Positions 46,699 to 54,838 of a DNA stretch of 64,000 nucleotides are shown in pieces. Source of the stretch: Aeromicrobium wangtongii (lineage in GTDB: Bacteria; Actinomycetota; Actinomycetes; Propionibacteriales; Nocardioidaceae); the NCBI RefSeq assembly GCF_024584515.1, contig NZ_CP102173.1, forward strand, positions 558,001 through 622,000, read 5' to 3'. Position 1 is the first letter of the stretch, and the number at the start of each line of letters is the position of its first letter. The position numbers were made by a program, and so were the translations under genes. The notes beneath the pieces were generated by a model. The model did no database searches. It had not been told where the DNA came from and saw nothing but the letters and a program-made list of their open reading frames with translations.

Positions 46699-49010
46699 CG
46701 TGACTCCTCTCGGTCCTGCTCGGGGTCTGCAACGTCCTTTGCCGACGACTCGGAGGAGTTGTTGTTCCGGGTCCAATCGCGCACCCAGCGCTCGACCTGG
46801 TCGGCGGGCATCGGGCGGGCGAGGTGGTAGCCCTGCACCGTGTCGATGCCCATCGCGACCAGGGCGACGAGGTCGGCGGCGTTCTCGACGCCCTCGGCGA
46901 CGATGCGCATCTCCAGGGCGTGCGCGAGCTGGATCGTGGAGGCCACGATCATCCGGCTGCGGGCGTCGCTCGCCACGTTGGCGATCAGCGCGCGGTCGAT
47001 CTTGAGCTCCTGCACCGGGAGGTTGCGCAGATAGGTCAGGGACGAGAACCCCGTCCCGTAGTCGTCGATCGCGACCTGCACGCCATGGCTGCGCAGCTCG
47101 AGCAGGACCTCGCGGGTGTGCTGCGGATCGTCCAGGAAGGTGTCCTCGGTGACCTCCAGGACGAGGCGGTCGACGGGGATGTCCCATTTCTCGATGGCCG
47201 CGTACAACCGCGGGAGGAAGGTCGGTCCCAGCAGCTCGGGAGGCGCGCAGTTGATCGCGACGGCGACGTCCAGACCGGCCCGGCGGCGCGCGTCGAAGTC
47301 CTCGACGGCCTGCTTGGCCACGACCTCGGACAGCTGCCCCATCAGGCCTGCACGCCGGGCGGCGGGCAGGAACGAGACCGGGCTGATCACCCCCTGGATC
47401 GGGTGCCGCCACCGCACCAGGGCCTCCAGGCCGCACACCTGCATCGTGGCGGCGTCGAGCTGGGGTTGGTACCAGACCTCGATCTGGCCGTCGGCGATGG
47501 CCTTGCGGAGCTCCTCGGCCATCTGCAGCCGCGAGCGGGTGAAGTCGTCGAGCTGGGAGTCGTAGAGCGCGACACCGAGCCCGGCGTTCTTGGCCTGGTA
47601 CATCGCGACGTCCGCGCGCCGCAGGACCTCGCTGCCGTCATCGTCCTCGGGGCCGGCGACGGTGACGCCGATCGATCCGGCCGGGGTGATCTCGATGTCC
47701 TCGACGAGCAATGGCTTGGCCAGCTCCCGGAGCACGTGGTGCGCGGTCTCCATCAGCACGATCTCGTCGGTCGTGTCCATGATGATCGCGAACTCGTCGC
47801 CGCCGAGACGGGCGACCCGCGCGTGGGCGTCGACGCCCTCGGTCATCCTGACCGCCACGAGCCGGAGCACGGTGTCGCCCGCACGGTGGCCGAGGGAGTC
47901 GTTGATGTCCTTGAAGCCGTCGAGGTCGAGCAGCATGAGGGCCAGGGGGTTGCGGGCGGCCAGCTCGGTCGACAGCCAGGCCCGTACCGCTCGCCGGTTG
48001 GGCAGCTTGGTGAGGTCGTCGGTCTGGGACAGCGCGAATGCGTCGTTGGCCCGGTTGGCGTCCCGCAGCGCGAGGACCAGTCGGGCGCCGACGGCCACCA
48101 GCGTGAGGATGGACGGCGGCAGCATGTAGTAGGCCAGCGTGTCGTCCGGACGCAGCGTCAGGACGATCAGGGCGACGACTCCGGCCCCCATCAGGACGGG
48201 GGTGTCGGCGCTCTTGGGGACGGCGCGGATGACCGACTGCGGGGGCCGGCACGCCGCTGCGACCAGCAGGGAGAAGCTGGCTCCCCACAGGGCGTAGCTG
48301 ACGTTGCCGAAGTCGTAGGTGCTGGCCGAGCCCTGCAGGGCCAGCGCGGAGTCGGCCACGCCCAGCAGGAGGAACGCCCCGCCGATCATGAGGGACTTGC
48401 GGCGGTCCGTCCGGGTCTGCAGGAGGGACTGGCCGAGCACGAGGAGCGCCAGGATCATGTCGGCCAGCGGGTAGATCAGCGCCAGCAGCAGCGACACCCC
48501 CTCCTGGTGGGACGCCGCCTGGACCGGGGTGACCACCAGGAGGCAGGCCAGGCTGGCGGTTCCGCCGCAGATGATGACGATGTCCAGCCAGCTGCGGGCG
48601 GGACGTGCCTGGCGCCGGTCGACATCGCGCAGCAGGTAGCCGGCCATGCCCAGGTAGGACACCAGGAACAGCCACTCCCCGTTGCCGGGGAACGTCGCCT
48701 CCTGATCGACCCGGGCGGCGTTGACCAGGATCGACCCCAGCGCCCACGTCGAGAGCGCGGCGATCAGCAGCACCAGGGCGAGTCGCCGCTTGGGATGGAT
48801 CGCTGCCGCGAGTGCCGTCTGCAGGACGAGCAGGGGGAAGAAGATCGCGAGCGCAGTGAGCAGCACCGTGGGAGTGTGCTGGCCCGTGGACTGCAGGATC
48901 TCGTCGACGAGGATGCCGACGAGCATCACCGCCCACGGCAGGGGCGCGACGATCCGCTGGGCCAGGGCGAGGCGGGAGCGCGGCGCGCCGCGGGTCAGCA
49001 AGCTCACCAC
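46695..49010 (-). CDS. membrane GGDEF-EAL c-di-GMP protein
   Basis: A 771-residue membrane protein that both makes and breaks c-di-GMP, by sequence. About nine membrane helices fill residues 15-310. The GGDEF domain follows (DDLTKLPNRRAV, RVARLGGDEFAIIM near 400), then EAL (GLEALVRWRHP near 515, LEVTEDTF, AIDDYGTGFSSLTYL, LKIDRALI, VAEGVEN, QGYHLARP). All main catalytic residues of both domains are kept. GTG 49010 or GTG 49007 may start it; the second overlaps the decarboxylase stop as GTGA. It is the middle gene of a decarboxylase / c-di-GMP / GNAT operon. Confidence 0.93.
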   Translation of the reverse strand: MVSLLTRGAPRSRLALAQRIVAPLPWAVMLVGILVDEILQSTGQHTPTVLLTALAIFFPLLVLQTALAAAIHPKRRLALVLLIAALSTWALGSILVNAARVDQEATFPGNGEWLFLVSYLGMAGYLLRDVDRRQARPARSWLDIVIICGGTASLACLLVVTPVQAASHQEGVSLLLALIYPLADMILALLVLGQSLLQTRTDRRKSLMIGGAFLLLGVADSALALQGSASTYDFGNVSYALWGASFSLLVAAACRPPQSVIRAVPKSADTPVLMGAGVVALIVLTLRPDDTLAYYMLPPSILTLVAVGARLVLALRDANRANDAFALSQTDDLTKLPNRRAVRAWLSTELAARNPLALMLLDLDGFKDINDSLGHRAGDTVLRLVAVRMTEGVDAHARVARLGGDEFAIIMDTTDEIVLMETAHHVLRELAKPLLVEDIEITPAGSIGVTVAGPEDDDGSEVLRRADVAMYQAKNAGLGVALYDSQLDDFTRSRLQMAEELRKAIADGQIEVWYQPQLDAATMQVCGLEALVRWRHPIQGVISPVSFLPAARRAGLMGQLSEVVAKQAVEDFDARRRAGLDVAVAINCAPPELLGPTFLPRLYAAIEKWDIPVDRLVLEVTEDTFLDDPQHTREVLLELRSHGVQVAIDDYGTGFSSLTYLRNLPVQELKIDRALIANVASDARSRMIVASTIQLAHALEMRIVAEGVENAADLVALVAMGIDTVQGYHLARPMPADQVERWVRDWTRNNNSSESSAKDVADPEQDREESR

Positions 49011-50518
49011 GATCTGCTGTCCCCTGTCGCACGATGGTCGGTGTCCGGCACGTCCTCCAGTGCTGGGGACGTGTCGGGCTCAAGAGTATTCAGGATGAAG
49101 TCCACATCGTCGGTCGAGGTCAGCGGGTTCACGAAACACAGCCGCAGCGCCGGTTTCCCCGCGTAGGTCGTGGGCGTCACGAGGGCCGTCCGGCGGGACC
49201 GGAGCCCGGCGGACCAGGCGGCGTATCGCGCGGCGTCCCAGCCGATCCGGCGGAACAGCACGACCGAGAGCCGGGGCTCTGTCACGAGCTCGAGGTGTGG
49301 GGCCGCCTCGACTTGTTTGGCGGCGTAGCCGGCCACGGCCAGGCAGGTCTCGACGGCGTCGACGTAGGCATCGGTGCCATTGGCCACCAGAGAGGCCCAC
49401 ACCGGGATCCCTCGCGCCCGGCGGGTCAGATGAGCCGCGTAGTCGGCGGGGTTGTCGTCGTCGTTGTCGACGGCGTCGAGGTATGCGGCACGCTGCCGGT
49501 GGGCGGAACGGGCCACGGCGGGGTCCAGGTACAGCACCGCCGCGCAGTCGAATGGCGTGAACAGCCACTTGTGCGGATCGATCGTGACCGAATCGGCCCG
49601 CTGGATGCCGTCGAACTGCGGGCGCCGGGTCGGGGACAGCAGGGCGGCCCCGCCGTAGGCGGCGTCGACGTGCATCCAGATGCCGCGTGCCTCGCAGGTC
49701 GCGGCGATCCCGGCGAGGTCGTCGATCGCCCCGGTGTTGGTGGCGCCGGCGTTCGCGACGACCGCCACGACGTCCCGTGGGTCGAGCGAGTCCAGCACGG
49801 TCGCCAGGTCCGCGGCCCCCGTGGGGTGGTCGGGGGAGCCTGCCGAGACGACCCGGCAACCCATGATCGCGGCGGCCGAGCGGATCGAGGAGTGCGCGGC
49901 GGCGCTGATCACGATGACATCCGGAAGGCCACCGCCAGAGCCCACCCGGTCGTGGCGGGCCGCCACGAGGGCGCTGAGATTGGCGAGCGACCCGCCGCTC
50001 ACGAAGACGCCGTGGGCGTCCTCGGGATAGCCGATGACATCGCACAGCCAGCGCACCGCCATCCGCTCGGCGACGACGACGTCCCCGGCCTCCAGCTCGC
50101 TGCCGCCGTACACGGCGGCCGCAGACAGTGCGGCGTCGGCGATGACGGCAGCCGGCGTCGGGGATCCGCCGACGAAGGCCAGGTAGCGGGGATGGTCGGC
50201 CGGGAAGCTGCTCGGCAGCAGGACATCGCGCAGCAACGCCCAGGTGGCCCGGATGCCGATCCCCGAACGGCCCACCGCAGGGAGCGCGCCCGCGCTGCCG
50301 GGCGGGATCAGGACAGGCGCGTCGCGTCGATCGGCGATCCAGGCGGCGAGCTCGCCGAGCACCTGCCGTTCCTGCAGCGCGAAGTCGTGCACGTCGGCCC
50401 ATCGAGTCAGAAGTGGTGGGATGACGCCCGCAGCGAGCGGCACCGAGACCGGCCCTGCGCAGTTCTCCCCGAAACGTTCTTGGCGAGGATAACGGTGTCG
50501 TGGGTCATCTGGCTGCAC
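49004..50518 (-). CDS. PLP-dependent amino-acid decarboxylase (group II)
   Basis: A 504-residue fold-type I decarboxylase, in the aromatic-amino-acid / diaminobutyrate / glutamate family. PLP lysine K317 in SVTIDPHKWLFTPFDC; D285 in WMHVDAAYGG; H209 in SAAAHSSIRSA stacks on the ring. GVFVSGGSLANLSALVAARH holds the phosphate site, and ATNTGAIDD a further conserved loop. The substrate is not readable. Start uncertain: GTG 50518 is the longest; GTG 50443 lies after a -10-like TATCCT. First gene of a three-gene minus operon beside tRNA-Arg. Confidence 0.85.
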   Translation of the reverse strand: MQPDDPRHRYPRQERFGENCAGPVSVPLAAGVIPPLLTRWADVHDFALQERQVLGELAAWIADRRDAPVLIPPGSAGALPAVGRSGIGIRATWALLRDVLLPSSFPADHPRYLAFVGGSPTPAAVIADAALSAAAVYGGSELEAGDVVVAERMAVRWLCDVIGYPEDAHGVFVSGGSLANLSALVAARHDRVGSGGGLPDVIVISAAAHSSIRSAAAIMGCRVVSAGSPDHPTGAADLATVLDSLDPRDVVAVVANAGATNTGAIDDLAGIAATCEARGIWMHVDAAYGGAALLSPTRRPQFDGIQRADSVTIDPHKWLFTPFDCAAVLYLDPAVARSAHRQRAAYLDAVDNDDDNPADYAAHLTRRARGIPVWASLVANGTDAYVDAVETCLAVAGYAAKQVEAAPHLELVTEPRLSVVLFRRIGWDAARYAAWSAGLRSRRTALVTPTTYAGKPALRLCFVNPLTSTDDVDFILNTLEPDTSPALEDVPDTDHRATGDSRSW

Positions 50519-50559
50519 GGCGGGACGTGAGTGGGGTCACTGGTCCGGTCCGCTCGGGG

Positions 50560-50633
50560 TGCCCTCGACAGGAATCGAACCTGTGGCCTACCGCTTAGGA
50601 GGCGGTCGCTCTATCCGACTGAGCTACGAGGGC
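50560..50633 (-). tRNA. tRNA-Arg (anticodon CCU)
   Basis: Cloverleaf on the minus strand: acceptor GCCCTCG/CGAGGGC, D arm GCTC-AGTCGGATA-GAGC, anticodon stem ACCGC/GCGGT with loop CTCCTAA (anticodon CCU, reading AGG), T arm ACAGG-TTCGATT-CCTGT, discriminator A. 74 nt; no CCA is encoded. It stands alone, 41 bases from the decarboxylase start. tRNA genes are frequent attachment sites, but no integrase or repeat of its 3' end is in the window. Confidence 0.97.
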
Positions 50634-50668
50634 GTGGAGTCAGGTTATCGACTCTTGGTCCGACACCC

Positions 50669-50674
50669 TACGAT
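50669..50674 (+). promoter_or_regulatory. promoter TACGAT before the esterase gene
   Basis: TACGAT 12 bases before ATG 50687 would leave a leader of about 5 bases, close to leaderless. Confidence 0.4.
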
Positions 50675-50686
50675 CGCCCTTGTGTC

Positions 50687-51685
50687 ATGCCGCCGGAACC
50701 ACCCCATGTGCCGGGGTTGCGCGCGATGAGACGTCTGCTGGTCGGCCTCTCGATCCTGGTCATGGTGGCCGGCGGGATCGTGTTCTACGCGGCGAACGGG
50801 GACGCCACCGAGCAGGTCCGGACCGCCCCCGCGGGGTGCTCGATCGCCCGGCCGCTGCCGCCGGGCAGCACGATGCACACGATCACCTCCGGCGGGCACA
50901 CCCGCCGGTACCTGCTGCACGTCCCCCCGACGTACCAGGGCAACACCGCGGCGCCGGTCGTGCTGATGTTCCACGGCCTCGGCGGCGACCCGAAGACCGT
51001 CGTGGACGCCACCGACATGGCTGACCGCGCCGACGAGGACGGGACGGTCCTGGTCGTCCCGCTCGGCCGCGGCACCCCCTCGGAGTGGAAGTTCCGCGAT
51101 CCGGTCGGCGATCCCGACTCCGACCTGACCTTCGTCCGTGACCTGGTGCGCCACGTCCAGCGCACGGCCTGCACCGATCCGTCCCGCCTGTACGCCGCCG
51201 GATTCTCCAACGGCTCGGCGCTGACGCTCGCGCTGGCCTGCGACGGCACGACGAGGTTCGCCGCCTACGCCGCGGTCTCCGGCCCGTTCTACGAGCCGCG
51301 GTGCGATGACGCCCCGCCCGCCTCGATCATCTACTTCCACGGGACGTCCGACACCACGGTGCCGTTCGGCGGCGCCGAGACCGTCATCGGTCGCCTGCCC
51401 CCGGTCAACGACACGATGTCCAACTGGGCGACCCGCGGGCGGTGCCCGTCGTCACAGGCGTCCACCACCGCCGACGACGCGGTCCGCCACTTCGCCTGGC
51501 GAGGCTGCCGGGGCGGCACCGACGTCGACATCTACGCGGTGGTCGGCGGTGTCCACGGCTGGCCGGGCGGCGGTCCGATGTCCCCCGGCCGGGCCTCGCA
51601 GACCAAGGACAGCCCGGTCGACGCGACCGCGCTGCTGTGGTCCTTCTTCCAGCGTCACCCGCGTACCCCCGTGTCTGCGGGGTGA
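50687..51685 (+). CDS. exported PHB-depolymerase-like esterase
   Basis: An alpha/beta hydrolase of 332 residues, of the LpqC / poly(3-hydroxybutyrate) depolymerase kind. N-terminal signal or anchor RRLLVGLSILVMVAGGIVFY (about residues 15-35), oxyanion region LMFHGLGGDP, nucleophile Ser in AAGFSNGSALTL (GxSxG), Asp region YFHGTSDTTVPFGG, and His in VVGGVHGWPGGG. Five cysteines after the anchor suggest an outside location. ATG 50687 or a second ATG in frame 13 codons later (MRRLLV) may start it. The natural ester is unknown; feruloyl or PHB are family options. Confidence 0.85.
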   Translation: MPPEPPHVPGLRAMRRLLVGLSILVMVAGGIVFYAANGDATEQVRTAPAGCSIARPLPPGSTMHTITSGGHTRRYLLHVPPTYQGNTAAPVVLMFHGLGGDPKTVVDATDMADRADEDGTVLVVPLGRGTPSEWKFRDPVGDPDSDLTFVRDLVRHVQRTACTDPSRLYAAGFSNGSALTLALACDGTTRFAAYAAVSGPFYEPRCDDAPPASIIYFHGTSDTTVPFGGAETVIGRLPPVNDTMSNWATRGRCPSSQASTTADDAVRHFAWRGCRGGTDVDIYAVVGGVHGWPGGGPMSPGRASQTKDSPVDATALLWSFFQRHPRTPVSAG

Positions 51686-51689
51686 CAAT
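51684..51689 (+). promoter_or_regulatory. leaderless promoter GACAAT of a short leader ORF
   Basis: GACAAT overlaps the esterase stop (TGA 51683-51685). Six bases later comes ATG 51696, which is out of frame with the HAD gene. Confidence 0.45.
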
Positions 51690-51695
51690 GGGGGC

Positions 51696-51716
51696 ATGAC
51701 GGACGTGCGCGCATGA
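51696..51716 (+). CDS. predicted 6-codon leader ORF (MTDVRA) coupled to the HAD gene
   Basis: The ATG stands 6 bases after GACAAT, the spacing used by the leaderless genes of this window. The ORF reads MTDVRA and its stop overlaps the HAD start as ATGA, so ribosomes could restart on the HAD ATG, which has no ribosome-binding site of its own. No sign of peptide function; it could simply deliver ribosomes. Confidence 0.35.
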   Translation: MTDVRA

Positions 51717-52507
51717 CCAAGCCCATCGAGACCTGGCTCACCGACATGGACGGTGTCCTCGTCCACGAGGAGAAGGTGATCCCCGGTGCGCCCGAGTTCA
51801 TCGCCCGCCTCCGGGAGGCCGGCCGCAAGTTCCTGGTGCTGACCAACAACTCGATCTTCACGCCGCGCGATCTGTGTGCCCGCCTCCGGGCGGCCGGCAT
51901 CGACGTGCCCGAGTCGGCGATCTGGACGTCCGCCCTGGCGACGGCGCAGTTCCTGAACGAGCAGCGCCCCGAGGGCACCGCCTATGTCATCGGCGAGGCC
52001 GGGATGACCACGGCCCTGCACGACGTCGGCTACATCATGACCAGCAACGCACCCGACTACGTCGTGCTGGGGGAGACCCGGACCTACTCGTTCGAGGCGA
52101 TCACCCGCGCGATCCAGCTGATCGAGGCCGGGGCCCGGTTCATCGCGACCAATCCCGATGCGACGGGCCCCTCCCCGGCCGGATCGTTGCCCGCGACGGG
52201 ATCGGTGGCGGCGCTGGTGACCAAGGCCACCGGCGTCGAGCCCTACTTCGTCGGCAAGCCCAATCCGCTGATGATGCGCAGTGCACTCAACAAGATCGAG
52301 GCGCACTCGGAGACCACGGTCATGATCGGCGACCGGATGGACACCGATGTCCTGTCGGGCCTGGAGTCCGGGCTGCGGACCTTCCTGGTGCTGAGCGGCT
52401 CGACGCGCCCCGGCACGGTGGACCGGTACCCGTTCCGTCCCACCCAGGTGTTCTCCTCGATCGCCGACATCGTCCCGCTGGTGACCCAAGAAGCTACCGA
52501 CGAGTAG
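51713..52507 (+). CDS. HAD-IIA phosphatase (NagD-like)
   Basis: Phosphatase of 264 residues, HAD fold with the IIA cap. Motif I DMDGVLVHE (nucleophile and acid Asp), motif II LTNNS, motif III Lys in YFVGKPNPLMM, motif IV MIGDRMDTD. NagD-like enzymes act on UMP, AMP or sugar phosphates; actinobacterial relatives are often annotated 4-nitrophenylphosphatase. The cap domain spans about residues 80-180. The start ATG overlaps the short leader ORF. Confidence 0.9.
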   Translation: MTKPIETWLTDMDGVLVHEEKVIPGAPEFIARLREAGRKFLVLTNNSIFTPRDLCARLRAAGIDVPESAIWTSALATAQFLNEQRPEGTAYVIGEAGMTTALHDVGYIMTSNAPDYVVLGETRTYSFEAITRAIQLIEAGARFIATNPDATGPSPAGSLPATGSVAALVTKATGVEPYFVGKPNPLMMRSALNKIEAHSETTVMIGDRMDTDVLSGLESGLRTFLVLSGSTRPGTVDRYPFRPTQVFSSIADIVPLVTQEATDE

Positions 52508-52528
52508 GCGAAGCCGGACTAAGGTTGT

Positions 52529-52534
52529 TATCGT
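52529..52534 (+). promoter_or_regulatory. promoter TATCGT before the epimerase gene
   Basis: In the AT-rich patch GACTAAGGTTGTTATCG. It predicts a leader of about 80 bases before GTG 52621, a contrast to the leaderless neighbours. Confidence 0.4.
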
Positions 52535-52620
52535 TTCGCAGTCTCCTGGCGGGCCCGACCGGTCCTGACGGAGGCGCCCGGACGATCTCGTGCCGGGTCA
52601 GCCCACCCAGGGAGTCGATC

Positions 52621-53526
52621 GTGAAGATTTTCCTCACGGGTGCAAGCGGAGTGATGGGCCGATCGTCCATCGATGCCTTGCACCGAGCCGGCCACGACGT
52701 GGTCGGTCTGGCGCGTACCCCTGACTCCGCGAGCCGGCTCGCCGCCCTCGGCGTGGAACCCTGCCTGGGTGACGTCTACGACCGCGCGGCGATGACAGCC
52801 GGCATGCAGGGCTGCGATGCGGTCGCCAATCTCGCGACGAAGGTCCCGATCGGCGCGCAGGCGCTGCGCCCCGGATCGCTCAAGGCGATCGACCGCATCC
52901 GGCTGCACGGCTCGAAGGTCGTCACGGAGGCCGCGCGCCGGGCCGGTGTGGGACGACTGGTGCAGCAGAGCCTCAGCTTCATCTACGCCGACCACGGCGA
53001 CGAGTGGGTCGACGAGCGCTGCCCCGTCGACGTGACCCGGGCGACCGAGCCGGTCGTCGTGGCCGAGGACAACGTCCGCGCCCTCGCCGACGAGGGGGGA
53101 GTCCCGGTCAGCCTGCGCTTCGGCCTGATCACCGGCGACGACCCCAACACGGCGTGGCTGTTCCGCCGCGCCGCCGCAGGTCGCTCGATCGGCCTCGGTG
53201 AGGCGGAGTCCTGGATGCACGTCATCCACCCCGACGACGTCGGGACCGCGGTGGTCCATGCGCTGACGGCGCCCGCCGGTGTCTACAACGTGGGCGCCGA
53301 GCCGGTGCTGCGCCGGAGCTACGTCGACACGATCGCCGCCGCCGCGGGGCGCACGAAGGGCGGACACTTCCTGCCCCCATGGATCCTGCGGCTGGGTGCC
53401 GAGAAGCTGGAGATCCTGGTGCGCTCGCAGCGGGTCAGCTCGCAGCTGTTCAGCGATCGCACCGGATGGCACCCGATCCGTCCCACCCTGTCACCGGACT
53501 GGTTCGATGACCTCGTCCCGGCCTGA
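52621..53526 (+). CDS. NAD-dependent epimerase/dehydratase-like protein
   Basis: Extended SDR fold, 301 residues. Nucleotide motif VKIFLTGASGVMGRSS begins at residue 1; GDVYDRAAMTAGMQGCDAVANLA follows, and LVQQSLSFIYADHGDEW holds the catalytic serine region. The usual YxxxK is not present; the place reads PVVVAEDNVRAL, so classical SDR chemistry may be missing. GTG 52621 has GGGAG 7 bases upstream. It overlaps the next small gene by 20 bases. Confidence 0.8.
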   Translation: MKIFLTGASGVMGRSSIDALHRAGHDVVGLARTPDSASRLAALGVEPCLGDVYDRAAMTAGMQGCDAVANLATKVPIGAQALRPGSLKAIDRIRLHGSKVVTEAARRAGVGRLVQQSLSFIYADHGDEWVDERCPVDVTRATEPVVVAEDNVRALADEGGVPVSLRFGLITGDDPNTAWLFRRAAAGRSIGLGEAESWMHVIHPDDVGTAVVHALTAPAGVYNVGAEPVLRRSYVDTIAAAAGRTKGGHFLPPWILRLGAEKLEILVRSQRVSSQLFSDRTGWHPIRPTLSPDWFDDLVPA

Positions 53527-53683
53527 TCGGGCCGAGCAGGAGCGCCGCCGCCGGGCGGCCGAGCTGCTCGGTGACCTGCTGCCCACCACGACGTCCGACG
53601 AGACCGACGAGGGCTGGAACGAGCAGCGCGGGACGTCACGCGACGAGGAGCTGCTGCGCGACGTCCCGCCCCACCACGGCTGA
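53507..53683 (+). CDS. small acidic protein with conserved LLRDVPPHHG end, 58 residues
   Basis: Reads MTSSRPDRAEQERRRRAAEL, then GDLLPTTTSDETDEGW, then a charged stretch ending DEELLRDVPPHHG. The layout (RAEQERRRR helix, LP-TTSDE, xVPPHHG end) resembles a short actinobacterial family of unknown function. The start overlaps the epimerase end by 20 bases, so coupled translation is likely. It is probably real because codon use and the conserved end fit, but no role can be given. Confidence 0.65.
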   Translation: MTSSRPDRAEQERRRRAAELLGDLLPTTTSDETDEGWNEQRGTSRDEELLRDVPPHHG

Positions 53684-53691
53684 GGGCCGCC

Positions 53692-54120
53692 CTACAGCCC
53701 GCCGGTCCCGCCGGGGGGCGTCCCGCCGGGGCGCTGCGCCAGGGAGTCGCGGATCTCGCGCAGCAGCGCGATGTCCTCGCTGACGCCCTCGGGCTCGGGC
53801 TCCGTGCCGCGGTCCCGCATCTCGTTGACCTTCTTCATCGGCACCACGATGAAGAAGTAGACGACGGCCGCGGTGATCGCGAACGTGATGACCTGGTTGA
53901 TGAAGCCGCCGACGTCGATCAGCGTCTTCGGGTTGTCGCTGAAGATCTTGAAGCCCAGGCCGTTGGCGGAGTTCGCGCCCCCGAACGCGGCCAGCAGCGG
54001 GTTGATGAACGATGACGTGAACGAGGCCACCAGCGCCGTGAACGCGGTGCCGATGACGACCGCGACGGCGAGGTCGACGATGTTTCCGCGGAGCAGGAAG
54101 TCCTTGAATCCCTTGAGCAT
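53692..54120 (-). CDS. mscL: large-conductance mechanosensitive channel
   Basis: Pressure-relief channel, pentamer in the membrane. 142 residues. N-terminal amphipathic helix MLKGFKDFLLRGNIVDLAVA, first helix VVIGTAFTALVASFTSSFIN, second helix FINQVITFAITAAVVYFFIVV, then a cytoplasmic helix with EDIALLREIRDSLAQ and a Gly/Pro-rich tail. AGGAGG stands before the ATG. Confidence 0.96.
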   Translation of the reverse strand: MLKGFKDFLLRGNIVDLAVAVVIGTAFTALVASFTSSFINPLLAAFGGANSANGLGFKIFSDNPKTLIDVGGFINQVITFAITAAVVYFFIVVPMKKVNEMRDRGTEPEPEGVSEDIALLREIRDSLAQRPGGTPPGGTGGL

Positions 54121-54174
54121 GTGTCCTCCTGGGTGGGTGGTTCCTCGACCCTAGCCACGACCGGGAGCCGTTCA

Positions 54175-54783
54175 CTACCCGCCAGAGGTCCCGCGACCGG
54201 ACGAGCCGATGACGCTCAGGCGTGAGGACAGGCCGGCCTGGGCCAGCGCCAGCGCCCCGTCCTCGGTGGTCACGACGCCGAGGGCGGCCACGTCGGCGTC
54301 CTCGGCTCCGGGCACCGTGACCACCTCGGCGTCACGGACCACGACCTCGGCGGGGGTCTCACCGCCCGGGTCGACCGCCACGACGTCGACCCGGTCGCCG
54401 ACCCGCACCGCGGTCGCGTCGGCGGGGTCGATGCGGATCGTGGCGAAGACGGCGCCCTCGCCGTGACCCGAGAGCGCGCCGGGGCCGATGACGCGGAAGT
54501 CCGTCAACGGCTCGCCGGCCCGCATGGGCCCGGCCACCCGGCGGCCGATCGCCTCGCTCCGGCCGAGGACGTGCGCCGGAACCGCAGACGGCGCCACGGC
54601 GGCGTTGTGCACGTCATCGGCGGTCACGACATGGCCGCTGGGCAGGTCGTGGCGGGCGACCAGGACCGGCTCGGTCCGCGGGGCCTGCCGCACGGCGGTC
54701 AGCCCCGCCAGCACCGCCAGCCCGGCGAGGACGGCCGCGATCAGTCGTCGGTGCTCGTCGAGGAGCAGCTGGAGACGTCCCAT
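54175..54783 (-). CDS. SAF-domain protein, CpaB/RcpC-like
   Basis: A 202-residue protein with an N-terminal membrane helix (LIAAVLAGLAVLAGLTAV) and one SAF domain: PVLVARHDLPSGHVVTADDV and AIGRRVAGPMRAGEPLTDF. A second beta region, VRVGDRVDVVAVDPGG, follows. This is the layout of Flp-pilus assembly protein CpaB, but no pilus genes (tadA, tadB, flp) are in the window. The start is set by TAGCCT 6 bases upstream. Confidence 0.8.
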   Translation of the reverse strand: MGRLQLLLDEHRRLIAAVLAGLAVLAGLTAVRQAPRTEPVLVARHDLPSGHVVTADDVHNAAVAPSAVPAHVLGRSEAIGRRVAGPMRAGEPLTDFRVIGPGALSGHGEGAVFATIRIDPADATAVRVGDRVDVVAVDPGGETPAEVVVRDAEVVTVPGAEDADVAALGVVTTEDGALALAQAGLSSRLSVIGSSGRGTSGG

Positions 54784-54789
54784 CCCCGG

Positions 54790-54795
54790 AGGCTA
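54790..54795 (-). promoter_or_regulatory. leaderless promoter TAGCCT of the SAF gene
   Basis: TAGCCT (54795-54790 on the minus strand), then 6 bases, then ATG 54783. Confidence 0.5.
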
Positions 54796-54838
54796 GGCCG
54801 GTGGCGGCGCGAGCGTCCGGGGCTGTCCACAGGCCTGC

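Noticed and set aside
50560-50633. tRNA-Arg as an island attachment site
   Set aside because: No integrase, no direct repeat of the tRNA 3' end and no change in gene style on either side.
50531-50686. Upstream extension of the esterase gene
   Set aside because: It runs through the tRNA-Arg gene on the opposite strand.
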